64,000 bases of DNA from Nymphaea colorata (taxonomy: Eukaryota; Streptophyta; Magnoliopsida; Nymphaeales; Nymphaeaceae): assembly GCF_008831285.2 (NCBI RefSeq), contig NC_045140.1, forward strand, positions 18,474,370-18,538,369, written 5' to 3'. This document shows, in pieces, positions 23,140-32,848 of this stretch (its first letter is position 1; every line of letters begins with the position of its first letter). A program made the position numbers and the translations under genes. The notes under the pieces were generated by a model that worked only from the letters and a program-made list of their open reading frames with translations, did no database searches and had not been told where the DNA came from.

Positions 23140-24690
23140 TTGGCTAATTACAGTTTGAGTGGTTATGTACCCCCGAGTCCAGAGAAGCTGAGAACAGTAA
23201 TTCTTGCAGAAGAGAAGGCAAACGTTGAAAAATTATTAGAGAAGAAGAAATTTTCATGGAAACAATATGGAGTGTTCATTGTTTCTAACGGGTGGACTAA
23301 TATACAAAGGCAGCCCCTGATAAATTTTATTGCTTATTCGCTTGATTGACCAATCTTCTTGAAATGTGTTGATGCATCTGGGGAGTATAAAGATGTTGAG
23401 TATTTAAAAGGGCTATTTATAGAAGTCATTAAAGAAGTGGGTGAAGATAATGTTGTGCAAATTATTACTGATAATGCTCCAGTTTGCCAACAAATAGGAA
23501 TGAATTTGGCAAGTGATCCCAAGTATAGTCACATATTCTGGACTCCTTGTGTGGCACACAATATAAATCTAGCACTTAAAAGTATTTGCAACCCACCAAA
23601 AGATGATCCAAATGCCGGTTTCTTGTATTCATGGATTGAGGAGCTTGAGCATGATGTCAGAAACATCAAAAATTTTGTTGTAAACCACAACAATGTTCTT
23701 TCTATATTTAATAGGCATTCTAATTTGAAATTGTTGAAGGTAGCAAAGACTCATTTTGCATCCATTATTGTAATGATAAAAAAGAATAAAGCAAGTGAAA
23801 CATACATTAACACTTATGGTGACTGACAATGATTGGGAGTTTTATCGGAATGATGACATTGTAAAGGCTCAAGAAATTTAAAAATACATTTTAGATGATG
23901 AATGGTGGGATAAAGTTACATATTTTCTGCAGTTTACAGAACCTATTTGGCAAATGCTAAGATGGAACATAAGCAATAACCCTTTGCATTGTATGGCACA
24001 CTCCTTAAATCCAAAATATTATGGACAAACATGGTTAGCAAGAGGTATTGGTCGTGTTCCTCCTAATCAAGATCCAGAAATATCAAAAAATAGGGAGATA
24101 TGTTTGGAAAAGCTAAGATAATAAATAATGAGTTTGTGAGCTTCTCTGGTGGAAGAAATGATTCAATACAAGCTGCAATGGCAAGAGATGAAGAAGATCC
24201 TATTAATTGGTGGTTATGTGTTTTGGACCATCAACACCAAATTTCCAACATCTTGCATTGAAGTTATTATCTTAACCTGCAACCTCTTCATGTTGTGAAA
24301 GAAATTAGAGCACTTATTCCCATATTTACAACATCAAGAGAAACAAGCTAACTAGTAAGCGATCAAAAAAATTAGTTTATGTCTACTCCAACCTATGCTT
24401 ACTTTCACGTACTTCAAATGATTATAGGTATTTCTTTCTTTTTTTATCTCTGATATGTATACATATGTATATTATGTTGGTTGTTTAATTAAAGTTAATA
24501 TTAACTTAAATCATATTTTGATTTTGTTGCAGCTTGTAGTTCAGGATCATCCAAGTATTGGGATGTTAATCCAGAGGACATTGACGTAGAACTTGAAGGA
24601 GAACATGATTTGCATGCTCTTAATATGGATCTTACAGAACCTGTTGTTCCTTCTAATCTTGATGATGCAACTGAGGAGTGAGGAGATCAA
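23140..24690 (+). pseudogene. Dead hAT-type transposase (DUF659-like)
   Basis: 23140-23346 encodes a transposase-like N-terminal part (GYVPPSPEKLRTVILAEEK, then WKQYGVFIVSNGWTNIQRQP) and is stopped by TGA at 23347-23349. The same frame continues to 23826 with motifs typical of plant DUF659 hAT proteins: VGEDNVVQIITDNAPVC and FWTPCVAHNINLALK. Later blocks in other frames include WWDKVTYFLQFTEPIWQMLR, HCMAHSLNPKYYG and EDPINWW. An acidic C-terminal tail (about 24550-24681, KYWDVNPEDIDVELEGEHD) sits past what looks like an intron. There are at least two stops and several frameshifts. I did not find matching terminal inverted repeats. Confidence 0.85.
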
Positions 24691-24806
24691 CAAAGCTGAT
24701 GTATTTTGAATGTTAGTTATGAGACGGAGGAGAATGAGAATCAAAATTGATAAATTTTGGATTATGATTTATGAATATGGCAATATGTTATTTTTTTTGT
24801 AATTTT

Positions 24807-24935
<129 letters not shown>

Positions 24936-25166
24936 CGAATATGTTATTCTGTTTGAAATTTTTTGACATATATATGTATATGTGCATGTGTGTGTACGGC
25001 CCTACCCAGGTTTTTTAAAAATGGTTTGTATTCATAACCGTACCTGTACCTATGTGACATAGATTAGATTATGAGGAAGGACAATGTCTATGAAGGGTCT
25101 TCAAGCTTCTCTTTGACCTCTTTCGCTAAAGATGCTAATTTGAAAACAATAGGAATAAACAAAGGC
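24936..25166. other. Spacer between the hAT pseudogene and the TRIM element
   Basis: No feature is recognised here. Confidence 0.5.
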
Positions 25167-25171
25167 TAGTA

Positions 25172-25463
25172 TGTTAACGTTAAGGTTGAAAGACAACCAC
25201 TTCTAGAGAGATTCAAGAAAAGAATCCCAACAAGATAAATCAAAATTAAATGGTAAAGGGAAAAAAAATCTTTCTACAAAATCAGATTTAGTTTCCATGC
25301 TTATCGTCAAATGGATGCCAATATCGCCTATTTAAGCTCTTTCTTTGCATTGTATAATTAAGGCTCACGATGGCCTTTCATGGTGAAAAATCATGCATGT
25401 TTAATGACAATAATATTTTCATTGCATTTGCTTGTTTACTTTGCTTTTTTTATATTTTTTCAA
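25172..25463 (+). repeat. 5' LTR of the TRIM-like element
   Basis: 292 bp. It aligns end to end with 25694-25973, differing by scattered substitutions and about a dozen bases present only here near AACCACTTCTAGAGAG. Confidence 0.85.
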
Positions 25464-25693
25464 CTATCAGAACATGAAAATGAGAAGAAGATCGGAGCCC
25501 AAAGATGGCCTGCAGATGACCAAAGAGATTGCTGCCTTCTTCATCAAAGCAAGGGCTTGATCTTTTTGAAGCAAAACTTCATGGAGCAAATTTGTGCTCG
25601 CCAAATCACCGCCAAAGAGATGGAATGGTCAGCTTTTACAAAGTTCTACAGCAAATTTGAACTTTCAGATCTATCGTTCAGTTTGAGGGAGGA

Positions 25694-25973
25694 TGTTAAC
25701 GATAAGGTTGAAAGACAATTTCAAGGAAAGAATCCCAACAAGATAAATCAAAATTAAATGATAAAGAGAAAAAAAATCTTTCTGCAAAATCATATTTAGT
25801 TTTCATGCTTATCATCAAATAGATGCAAATGTCACCTATTTAAGCTCTTTCTTTGCATTGTGTAACTAAGACTCATGATGACCTTCCATGGTGAAAAACC
25901 ATACATGTTTAATGAAAATAATATTTTCATTGCATTTGCTTGTTTACTTTGCTTCTTTTATATTTTTCCAACA
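25694..25973 (+). repeat. 3' LTR of the TRIM-like element
   Basis: 280 bp. Divergence from the 5' LTR is moderate, so insertion is not recent, yet both ends and the target duplication are preserved. Confidence 0.85.
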
Positions 25974-25978
25974 TAGTA

Positions 25979-26641
25979 TTCCACAAAGGCTCATTATTCA
26001 CGTCTAGCTAAGGAGGAACTGCATACCTAACAGAAAATGTAATAGGTTTCTTCGTAGTACGTCAAGTTGAGGAACCTTCATAGGCAAAGAAGAGAAAGTT
26101 ATACCCAATAACAGGCCATGTCTTTTGCAGCATCAAGCAGATACAACACAGAGCAACAATTAGTGCGAACAAGAATATAAATGCTAGTAAAGGCTGGTTC
26201 TCCACATGGATCATCCAAGCGTGGTTTTTATGTGTATGCCCACTTGTAGAAGACAATGGCAAATTCCTACTAAAACTCAGGTATGAATGATAGCCTAAAG
26301 TCCTCAACTGCTTAAATCTATCGACTTCTAAGTACTAGATTATAGATTAACCAAAATGTGCTTATGTAAGGAGATGCCCACTTGCAGAAGGAAACTGCAA
26401 GTTTCGTTGTATAATTCATACCCTCAAGTTCTTTACAGCTTATATATAAACTTTCAACTTCTAAGTACTTGCTTATAGCTTTTTGTCCTTTGTGCGGGCC
26501 AAGCAAGGCAAAGCTACATTGTTTCTCAAATAAATTGGTTCTCAAGTAGAATGTGTATTTAGACTGAAGGGAATTTCAAAATTGATCAGTTTAGAATGGT
26601 TTTCCAAGCACACAAAAGCAAGTCCATAGAAATGTGTACAC
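25979..26641. other. No gene supported; small internal duplication
   Basis: 26230-26345 and about 26375-26475 resemble each other (GCCCACTT, GAAG.CAATGGCAA/GAAACTGCAAG, AACTTCTAAGTACT). On the minus strand this should hold the next exon of the oxygenase-like gene, but I could not find the expected LANLP-type exon. Confidence 0.5.
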
Positions 26642-26910
26642 CAGAGACGACAACGATTCCCAGCCCGTCGCGTCCGAATCCATCTTCAATCTTCCTCGAG
26701 AGATCCACGCCCTCGCCGTGAACTCGGCCCAGCCCAAGAAAACAATTACGACGAAGATCATTCAAAGAAAAGGAAAACAATATCATAAATAAAACAAGTA
26801 AAACCCAATCGATTCTCCGTTACCCGAAGTTCATCGTAGAAGATGGTGACGGGCTTGACAACCTGTGGATTGGTCTCCGGCAGAGAAATCAACCCCTTGC
26901 AGGAAAACAT
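26642..26910 (-). pseudogene. 2OG-Fe(II) oxygenase-like gene, exons 1-2 only (orphan 5' end)
   Basis: Exon 1 is 26824-26910: ATG in a good context (CCACCATG), encoding MFSCKGLISLPETNPQ then VVKPVTIFYDELR, with a GTAACG donor. Exon 2 is about 26642-26711, encoding GVDLSRKIEDGFGRDGLGIV then VVSG. It joins in phase if the acceptor is GGCGAG. The block (DLSRKIE.GFG.DGLGI..VSG) matches the N-terminus of a conserved plant protein family related to isopenicillin-N-synthase-like dioxygenases. No exon 3 follows on this strand; later exons of the same family lie on the plus strand at 32.8-38.4 kb and 27.8-29.1 kb. Upstream it is fused to a copy of the SAR1 promoter. The family is assigned from memory of the pattern. 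Confidence 0.7.
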
Positions 26911-26946
26911 GGTGGCGGTCTCTCTCTTTCTTTCCCCTCCATCTCT

Positions 26947-26981
26947 TGAAGGAAACGGAGATGGAGGGGAAAGAGTGTGGG

Positions 26982-27021
<40 letters not shown>

Positions 27022-27260
27022 AGGTAGAAGTACCTCAACACTGTGTAAATGTTTAGAGACAATCTGAACCCAAGAAGAACAGAAAAAAGTAGAAAATTAC
27101 TGGAATGAAAAGACGAGGATGAGGGGCACTAATACACAAATCAAGTAAAAAAGCTTGAATACAAAAATACGCTGTTTTAAAAAGCAAATCAAATAACTAT
27201 ATTCATTAACAAATTCACAATCAGCCACAAGAAAGAAAAATCAAATAATAACCCTTGTGG
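26947..27260 (-). promoter_or_regulatory. Inverted copy of the SAR1 promoter and 5' leader
   Basis: Read on the minus strand, this matches 48908-49245 almost throughout: GGTTATTATTTGATTTTTCT, GAATTTGTTAATGAATATAG, GTGCCCCTCATCCTCGTC and AGATTGTCTCTAAAC, then a (CT)n(CA)n tract and CCCCTCCATCTCCGTTTCC. The match ends 37 bp before the oxygenase ATG at 26910, so this promoter is correctly placed and oriented to drive oxygenase exon 1. Its upper end shares TGTGG (27256-27260) with the next segment. Confidence 0.9.
26982..27022. repeat. (GT)n(GA)n tract in the duplicated leader
   Basis: Counterpart of the longer (CT)n(CA)n tract at 49147-49214 in the SAR1 leader, inverted. Confidence 0.95.
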
Positions 27261-27367
27261 AAATTAGATGTAATTGGCTCATTTGTGGTATAAATCAGAA
27301 AGAAGACAAGTCTTTGTAGTTTCTGTTGTTTATGGGTGCTTCTATTCTTGACAAAATGTCATTGCAA
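27256..27367. repeat. Inverted fragment of CYSTM 3' flank
   Basis: The reverse complement matches 40390-40490 (TTGTCAAG.ATAGAAGCACCC, CTTGTCTTCTTTCTGATTT, ATGAGCCAATTACATCTAAT) and, less well, 6190-6290. It is closer to the second copy, because the insertion AAG.ATA is shared only with 40.4 kb. Both sides are abrupt junctions, with SAR1-like sequence below and the inverted-repeat arm above. Confidence 0.85.
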
Positions 27368-27368
27368 A

Positions 27369-27798
27369 ATGAGGGGGCTGGGGGTGATTTAGTGGGGGTT
27401 GTTCAAGACCCCTTCAGAACTTTTTTGAAAGATGAGAGGCGCCACCGTCCTCGGCAGCACCTTTCACTTGAGCCTGACTTGATTTGTAATAAAGGATCAT
27501 AAAATATAAAAACTTCATACATAAGATATCTATAATTAGAACTACACCATGTCAGCTTCCAAGATTACTTGCACATTTCTCGTTCTCAGTTTACTTTGCT
27601 AATGTATTCAGTGGGCTATGAGTCACAGGCACATTTTACTACAACCACATGAAAAGTGCCAAGAGCATGTTCACTGTGTTGCATTGTCAAGATGATCCAA
27701 TAACTATCATTTGCTCAAGTTGTAAACAGATAAAGTGGACATCATGATTTGAAGTATCACTGCTGCACATCTTCAGTAGAGATACAGTACCTATCAGC
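27369..27798. repeat. Left arm of a 430-bp inverted repeat
   Basis: Reverse complement of 29099-29528, colinear throughout with few differences (for example GCATTGTCAAGATGATCCAA here against the complement of TTGGATCATCTTGACAATGG). The loop is 1.3 kb and holds oxygenase-like exons. Confidence 0.92.
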
Positions 27799-27854
27799 TT
27801 AACAGGAGGGCTTTTCTAATAAACTGGTCATCTATGTCGTTTTCGTATATGAAG

Positions 27855-29104
27855 CATTCATATCTCTTGGAAAGTTGATCTTTGATGTGGGAGTCATGTT
27901 GGCATATCACTGTGATCAATATGGTATGTTCTCCTTGACAAATCTTCATGTGCTACAACTTTCTTTGCATTGGAATAGTTTTCAGTTAATTAAGTTTCTT
28001 TTATTATCATGTTTTAATTTGAACAGTCTCCAAGGAAGTGAATATATCTGAAGATGAAAGTCTTAAAAACATGCTTCAGCGCTCTCATTGTCATAAAGGC
28101 TGTCTTTTGTACTACTTCCCAAAACAGAAAAGGTTTAATTTCATGTAGAACCCTGATTTTGCGTTGCATGTTAAAATGGTTTTTAGCTGTATGTCCAAGG
28201 GTTAACTGCTTGATTGTTTTCTTATCACATGTAACTTGTGTAGCAGCTCTCTGTTCTCACTTCACCCCTGAACTTATACAACTTTGCTTCTCGTGCCTTT
28301 CTCTTCGTCGGCTGAGAAGAATATGAAGCATGGATACTGGAAATTCCATGATGCTTCATAGACAAGATGTGGTGCCATGTATATGAGCTTATTCTTGTAC
28401 TTGGTCCTTCAATTTTTGCCTTCCTGTTGTGAGTTTTTGCTAATTATGCCTTTTAATTTTTAAGTTATTTCTCTTTATGTTGTCTATGAACTAACAATTG
28501 CTAACATGGTTTTTATACTTCATGTTTCAGACCATGAATATTGAACATGCATAACCATGCTTGCAGTTCATGCACTCAAGCACCTGTTTTATGTGCATGT
28601 GAAAAGCTTCATAATACTTGCAATACGTTTTAGTGTTTCTATTGACATTTGGTGTCATTGACTAAAAAACCATCGGGATGGTGTGCTACATCTTGCATAG
28701 TACCACTAAGTCCAACTGAATAAATCATTTCTATTTTGGCACCTATATCTCTTGCATTTCTGTGACGTGTCGTTTCTGTTTTTCATGTTTGTGCTTCACT
28801 GTCAGGCTTAGTTTCTTTTAGCAAGTTATGGAGTTTCAGAGACGTACAACATGATGAAGTGATATGGAGGACAATACATGCTAATGTGCAAATTCATTAA
28901 TATGAAATATGGCTAAATAAATTCATTGTAAGAAAATGTCCTTGTATGTTTCACATCTCCAATTTTTGTGGTTGTCATTAGTGTTTTGGGAGAAGAAGCT
29001 GGCTCAATGTCTTCTTGGTGTGTTATATGTGCTGCACACCATGACCATACCCATTGTAATATGTGTTCTTGGTGTGTCTGGCATACGGACCATGTTTCGC
29101 TGAT
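27855..29104 (+). pseudogene. 2OG-Fe(II) oxygenase-like fragment, exons 7-9, copy 1
   Basis: Three exons with matching phases: 27855-27923 (AFISLGKLIFDVGVMLAYHC), 28027-28132 (SKEVNISEDESLKNMLQRSH then KGCLLYYFPKQK) and 28982 to about 29104 (SVLGEEAGSMSSWC ... VWHTDHVSLI). The last exon carries the HxD iron-binding pair (HTD), but the neighbouring glycines of WCGWHTDHGS are Val. A 54-nt in-frame insertion with a duplicated TCTTGGTGTG splits it. Nothing for the rest of the catalytic core follows; the HMA gene is next. Exon numbers are mine, counted by matching the family. Clearly not a complete gene. Confidence 0.75.
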
Positions 29105-29528
29105 AGGTACTGTATCTCTACTGAAGATGTGCAGCAGTGATACTTCAAATCATGATGTCCACTTTATCTGTTTACAACTTGAGCGAATGATAGTTGTTGG
29201 ATCATCTTGACAATGGAACACAGTGAATATGCTCTTGGCACTTTTCATGTGGTTGTAGTAAAATGTGCCTGTGACTCATAGTCCACTGAATACATTAGCA
29301 AAGTAAACTGGGAACGAGAAATGTGCAAGTAATCTTGGAAGCTGACATGGTGTAGTTCTAATTATAGATATCTTATGTATCAAGTTTTTATATTTTATGA
29401 TCCTTTATTACAAATCAAGTCAGGCCCAGGTGAAAGGTGCTGCCGAGGACGGTGGCGCCTCTCATCTTTCAAACAAGTTCTGAAGGGATCTTGAACAACC
29501 CCCACTAAATCACCCCCAGCCCCCTCAT
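29099..29528. repeat. Right arm of the 430-bp inverted repeat
   Basis: Starts inside the end of oxygenase exon 9, copy 1, and ends about 145 bp before the proposed HMA start codon. It contains the 18-mer GCCGAGGACGGTGGCGCC (29442-29459). Confidence 0.92.
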
Positions 29529-29672
29529 CGGACGATCCACATCGACTTCTGGAAAAAAGGAAAAATTCATTTTCTCCTTCAAAAACCAGCGACATTCCTT
29601 GGGCAAGGAAGGACAGTCGGGGAGAAATACCCAGCGTTGCAGGCATCGTCTGGCATCTCGTACTGCGGAAAA

Positions 29673-30196
29673 ATGGTGTGCTTCCTCCCCTCCTCCCCTG
29701 TTCTTCTCCTTCAGCTCCGGGTAGCTACTGCCCACTGTTGTTTCTTCTACTAAGTCTATACTGAAATTCTCATTTCTTCTAACTTGTCGTAGGAGTGGGA
29801 GCTTCAAGCTAACATCGGCTGCTGTCAGAAATGCCGGGAAGACGTGGCAGAGTACTTGACGGGCGTTGAAGGTAATAATAGCTGAAACTGATTCTTGCAT
29901 TGAAACGGACGGCCCGACAGTTTCGTATACTAATTAAGCATGTCATCGGATTTAGGAATGATGTTGCGTTCAAATTGATAAACTTGTATATTGCAGGCGT
30001 TGAATCCGTGGATTTGTACCCAGAAATGAGGAAGGTGGTGGTGACGGGAAACGTAGATCCCGACGTCCTCGTCCTTGAAGTTCAGAAAGTGAAAAAGAAA
30101 GCCCGAATACTGACGAGGGGCGCGTCAATCCCTGCGAAGAACTTGTCCACCGTAGGTGATGAACACGGTCGCAACAACAAAGAAGATAATAAGTAG
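29673..30196 (+). CDS. Heavy-metal-associated (HMA) domain protein
   Basis: Well supported exons are 29793-29871 (EWELQANIGCCQKCREDVAE then YLTGVEG) and 29997-30196 (VESVDLYPEMRKVVVTGNVD then PDVLVLEVQKVKKKARILTR), joined in phase through a GGTAATA donor and a TTGCAG acceptor. They make a classic beta-alpha-beta HMA fold. CQKC is the CxxC metal site; VESVDLYPEMRKVVVTGNVD is the second strand pair. HMA proteins bind soft metals such as Cu or Zn and act as chaperones or regulators. The C-terminus is Lys/Asn-rich and ends EDNK with no CaaX isoprenylation box. The first exon is uncertain: 29673-29720 (MVCFLPSSPVLLLQLR, donor CGG/GTAGCT) fits in phase but is unusual. A truncated copy lies at 38621. 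Confidence 0.72.
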
Positions 30197-30682
30197 AAGC
30201 AATCAGGACATGCAGAAATTCCACTGAAAGAAGAAGAACCGGAGAAAGCAAAAACAGTATATAAACCCCCAAAACCATCGGATGGCAGGGGCGAGGTCTC
30301 CGCCCGCGGAGTGGAAGAACTATGGCCTGAATCTTTGAGCAGCTGGGCTTGGTGGTGTTGGCATCTTCTACCGCTGGGGAAAGATCTACAGAAACAAGTA
30401 GCTGAGCTGTGAAGGGTAGCGTCTCCCTCTCCAGGTTTATGCATGCCTGGTTAGATATTGAAGGCGGTAATGTATTTATCGTCGTCTGTAAAGGCATTAT
30501 TACAATTTTACCGCTGCCGTAATTCTCATGTTTGACGGGGAGCAGGTATATCCTGTACGCAAACACCATGCGGCAATGGCAAGAGAAGTTTGGTTTTCAA
30601 CCATATAAACATCGTTGTATGTTTTCTTCTTCTTCTTTGTTTTCTCTTGATGTCGTGAGAAAGAGAGAGAGCGAACTGCGTT
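30197..30682 (+). other. HMA 3' region, duplicated downstream
   Basis: Sequence after the HMA stop (CAGGACATGCAG, AACCCCCAAAACCATCGGATG, CTACAGAAACAAGTAGC) recurs at 38770-39025. It is presumably 3' UTR and flank. No other gene is seen. Confidence 0.6.
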
Positions 30683-30686
30683 AACA

Positions 30687-31703
30687 GAACATTGCACGGT
30701 CTACAAGCCAACCATACCGTGTCGATTGGGGCTTCAGATCTTCACCAAAAGTACCGAACATGCCAACCCTATAATTGAACTTGGTACGCCTAAACGTTGT
30801 GAAATCCACTTGGATTCGGGCTGTAAATGCGTTGAGTATACTTTTATTTCAAGGTTCGATTCTCACGAGCATCAAAACTGTAGATGTACCTCGAGTTTGG
30901 TGGGAAAAAAGAAAGAAAAGACAATTTGTTTTGAGAGGCATGTTTTTAGAACATATGTTCAAAAGCACTAAATTAGTGAGATATTATGTCCTGATTGTTG
31001 GATCTAATAGTCTTTTTTGGAACAGAATAATAAAGTTTCTGAATGTTGTCTTCTATGAGCATGTGTTTCTAAATAGTAGTCGAAGACAATATTTTATTTT
31101 TTTTATCAAAAAACATTAATCAACTTTATTAATATAAACTTGCATGTAGTGAAATTGGATCTTCACGGATACGCGGGTCATATTTCAAATTTGAATATAT
31201 TTGGAACTCGGTTTTTGAAGTTATACATAATTGAACAACATCAAGTGAGAAAAAATGTGAGCTTTGCATGGACTGGATCTAATCAAACTCGGAGAATACG
31301 TGGCAAATGGCACAATTTGTAAGTGTTTGGTGAACATGCCTCAAATAATATGTAGATTTATAAATATTTAGTTTTAGTATTTCATGAATCTGTCTTAAAC
31401 TTTAACTTTATGTTGGATTTATGAACCTTTTTCAAAATATTTGAACTACCAAACAACCAAAATGTTAGTGTGCACTGTCTTTTCATAAAAAGCTAAAAAG
31501 CGCTGAACGACAGCTGCAGGCCTTCTAAAAGAATTTTTTAAAAAGTTACAGTGCGATTTGGTAATCCGGAAACATTTCTTGGAACGAAATTTAGCGGAGC
31601 ATGCACAAGCCCAGGCTGTGACGCTTTTTAACCATTCATCGCTGGACTCTGCGGTGACAGCCATCCGATCAAGTACTGTAAATTCATTCCAGTAAACGCC
31701 TCC
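30687..31703. repeat. Duplicated block C, copy 1
   Basis: Collinear with 43263-44333. Landmarks are CATTGCACGGTCTACAAGCC at the start, AGAGGCATGTTTTTAGAACA, a tract around GCTGAACGACAGCTGCAGGC and ATTCATTCCAGTAAACGCCT at the end. Reading frames are broken in both copies. A pol III B-box-like GGTTCGATTCTC occurs at about 30852. Confidence 0.85.
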
Positions 31704-32848
31704 GACCCTTGAATACCTAGATTATAGATGATTGGTAAGTTCATGCAAGAACCTTCTATGTGCTGAAAGTTAAACCAGCAAGTCAACATGTAGGCAGTAT
31801 TAGTTGATACTTGACCGCCAAGGAAAGAACTGCTATTAGAAGTGAAGAGAGAGTACGGATATCTAGTGATTGTTGTCTTGGGAACCCTCCCACAAAAAAG
31901 TATATGAAGCGGCAACATTTTGTGAACAGTTTCATTACCTACGAAGTTAAGCTAATATTTCATTTAAGGTCGACTTTCAGGAAAGATGAACTGAGAAGAT
32001 ATTAACCCTGATATATTTCTCGTCTCACCTTCATGATCTTTTTGTAGATAATCCTTTATGACTCTTTTGATTACCAGCATAACCTTCTTCACTGTCGTAT
32101 AATATTTTTGTCTTGATACTGAGGGATGAAAATCGGATCTCTCCCTTTCTGATTTTCTTCATTAGATTTAGAGGGAAAGTACACTTTGATGAGAGTACAT
32201 CCAGGGGTGCTAGAAAGAAAAATGCAATAAATCCTGAAAATATGCAGGTGGTTACTCTTGATCAAGTCTCTGAATTGGATATGTTTACTCTACTTTTTCC
32301 CATAAAATGTTTTTCTGAAGTTTCCCCTCATTTAAAATCAGCACGCAAAAATTAGAGATAGAGTTGAGAGACAACTAAGTTATCAATGCTCGCTGTCATT
32401 ATAAGTCATGGTCAACAGTTTTATATGAAATTTTGGTATATATGTCTTGTTCTTTTACCAGCACTTTTTGAGAAAAGATTATAGTGAAGAAAAGGTAAAG
32501 TTTCTATGAGATGTTTTTTGGTCAAAATATTTTGTTCCTAACATTGTTCATATATTTTGTGGAAGAACAAATGCTATATATTAGAAGGTTACAGACGCAT
32601 GCTTAACAGGAAGGCTTTTCATCAGCACTATAAAGAAGCATGACTAGGTGTATTTAGAACATTCATCATTTTTTCAGCCATTTTTGGAATAGTTGTTCTT
32701 TTTCATGTTGGTTACAATTAACATCTTTCTCTGTTGATATATGAATTAGTTTTGTACTTCTTTTGTTGTTGTCATTGACAATGAAAAGCATGTCTTTTGG
32801 AGCCGGTACTTGGAAGGTTTAAGCTGGCTATGACTTGTCATGTTTTAG
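31704..32848. other. Spacer; first half of tandem unit T1, no exon recognised
   Basis: From 31860 this belongs to a direct duplication with the region from 33445 (GTGATTGTTGT.TTGGGAACCC, CTACTTTTTCCCATAAAATG and others). The frame at 32113-32355 is intact here but broken in the second copy, and I do not recognise it. Confidence 0.5.

Larger units (their letters stand above)
25167..25978 (+). mobile_element. TRIM-like miniature LTR retrotransposon with 5-bp target duplication
   Basis: Two direct repeats, 25172-25463 and 25694-25973, start TGTTAACG; the second ends CCAACA. They flank only 230 bp of interior. The pair is bracketed by TAGTA (25167-25171 and 25974-25978), the 5-bp duplication expected from LTR integration. 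TATCAGAAC directly after the first repeat resembles the Met-tRNA primer site. GAGGGAGGA just before the second repeat resembles a polypurine tract. The interior has no gag or pol and could hold captured host sequence. Length and layout fit terminal-repeat retrotransposons in miniature. Both repeats contain CTATTTAAGCTCTTTCTTTG, a plausible TATA/promoter region. Confidence 0.85.

Noticed and set aside
26824..26910. TIFY-domain (JAZ) gene suggested by the letters TIFY in exon 1
   Set aside because: The context (VTIFYDELR) lacks the rest of the TIFY domain, and exon 2 clearly continues the oxygenase-like family.
26642..27798. Helitron or Pack-MULE explanation for the mosaic
   Set aside because: No TC...CTRR ends with a 3' hairpin, and no long terminal inverted repeats with a target duplication, surround the segment. 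The donors are all local.
29505..29900. 131-residue frame opposite the HMA gene
   Set aside because: Antisense shadow of the HMA exons. Likewise the 199- and 120-residue frames at 29970-30569.
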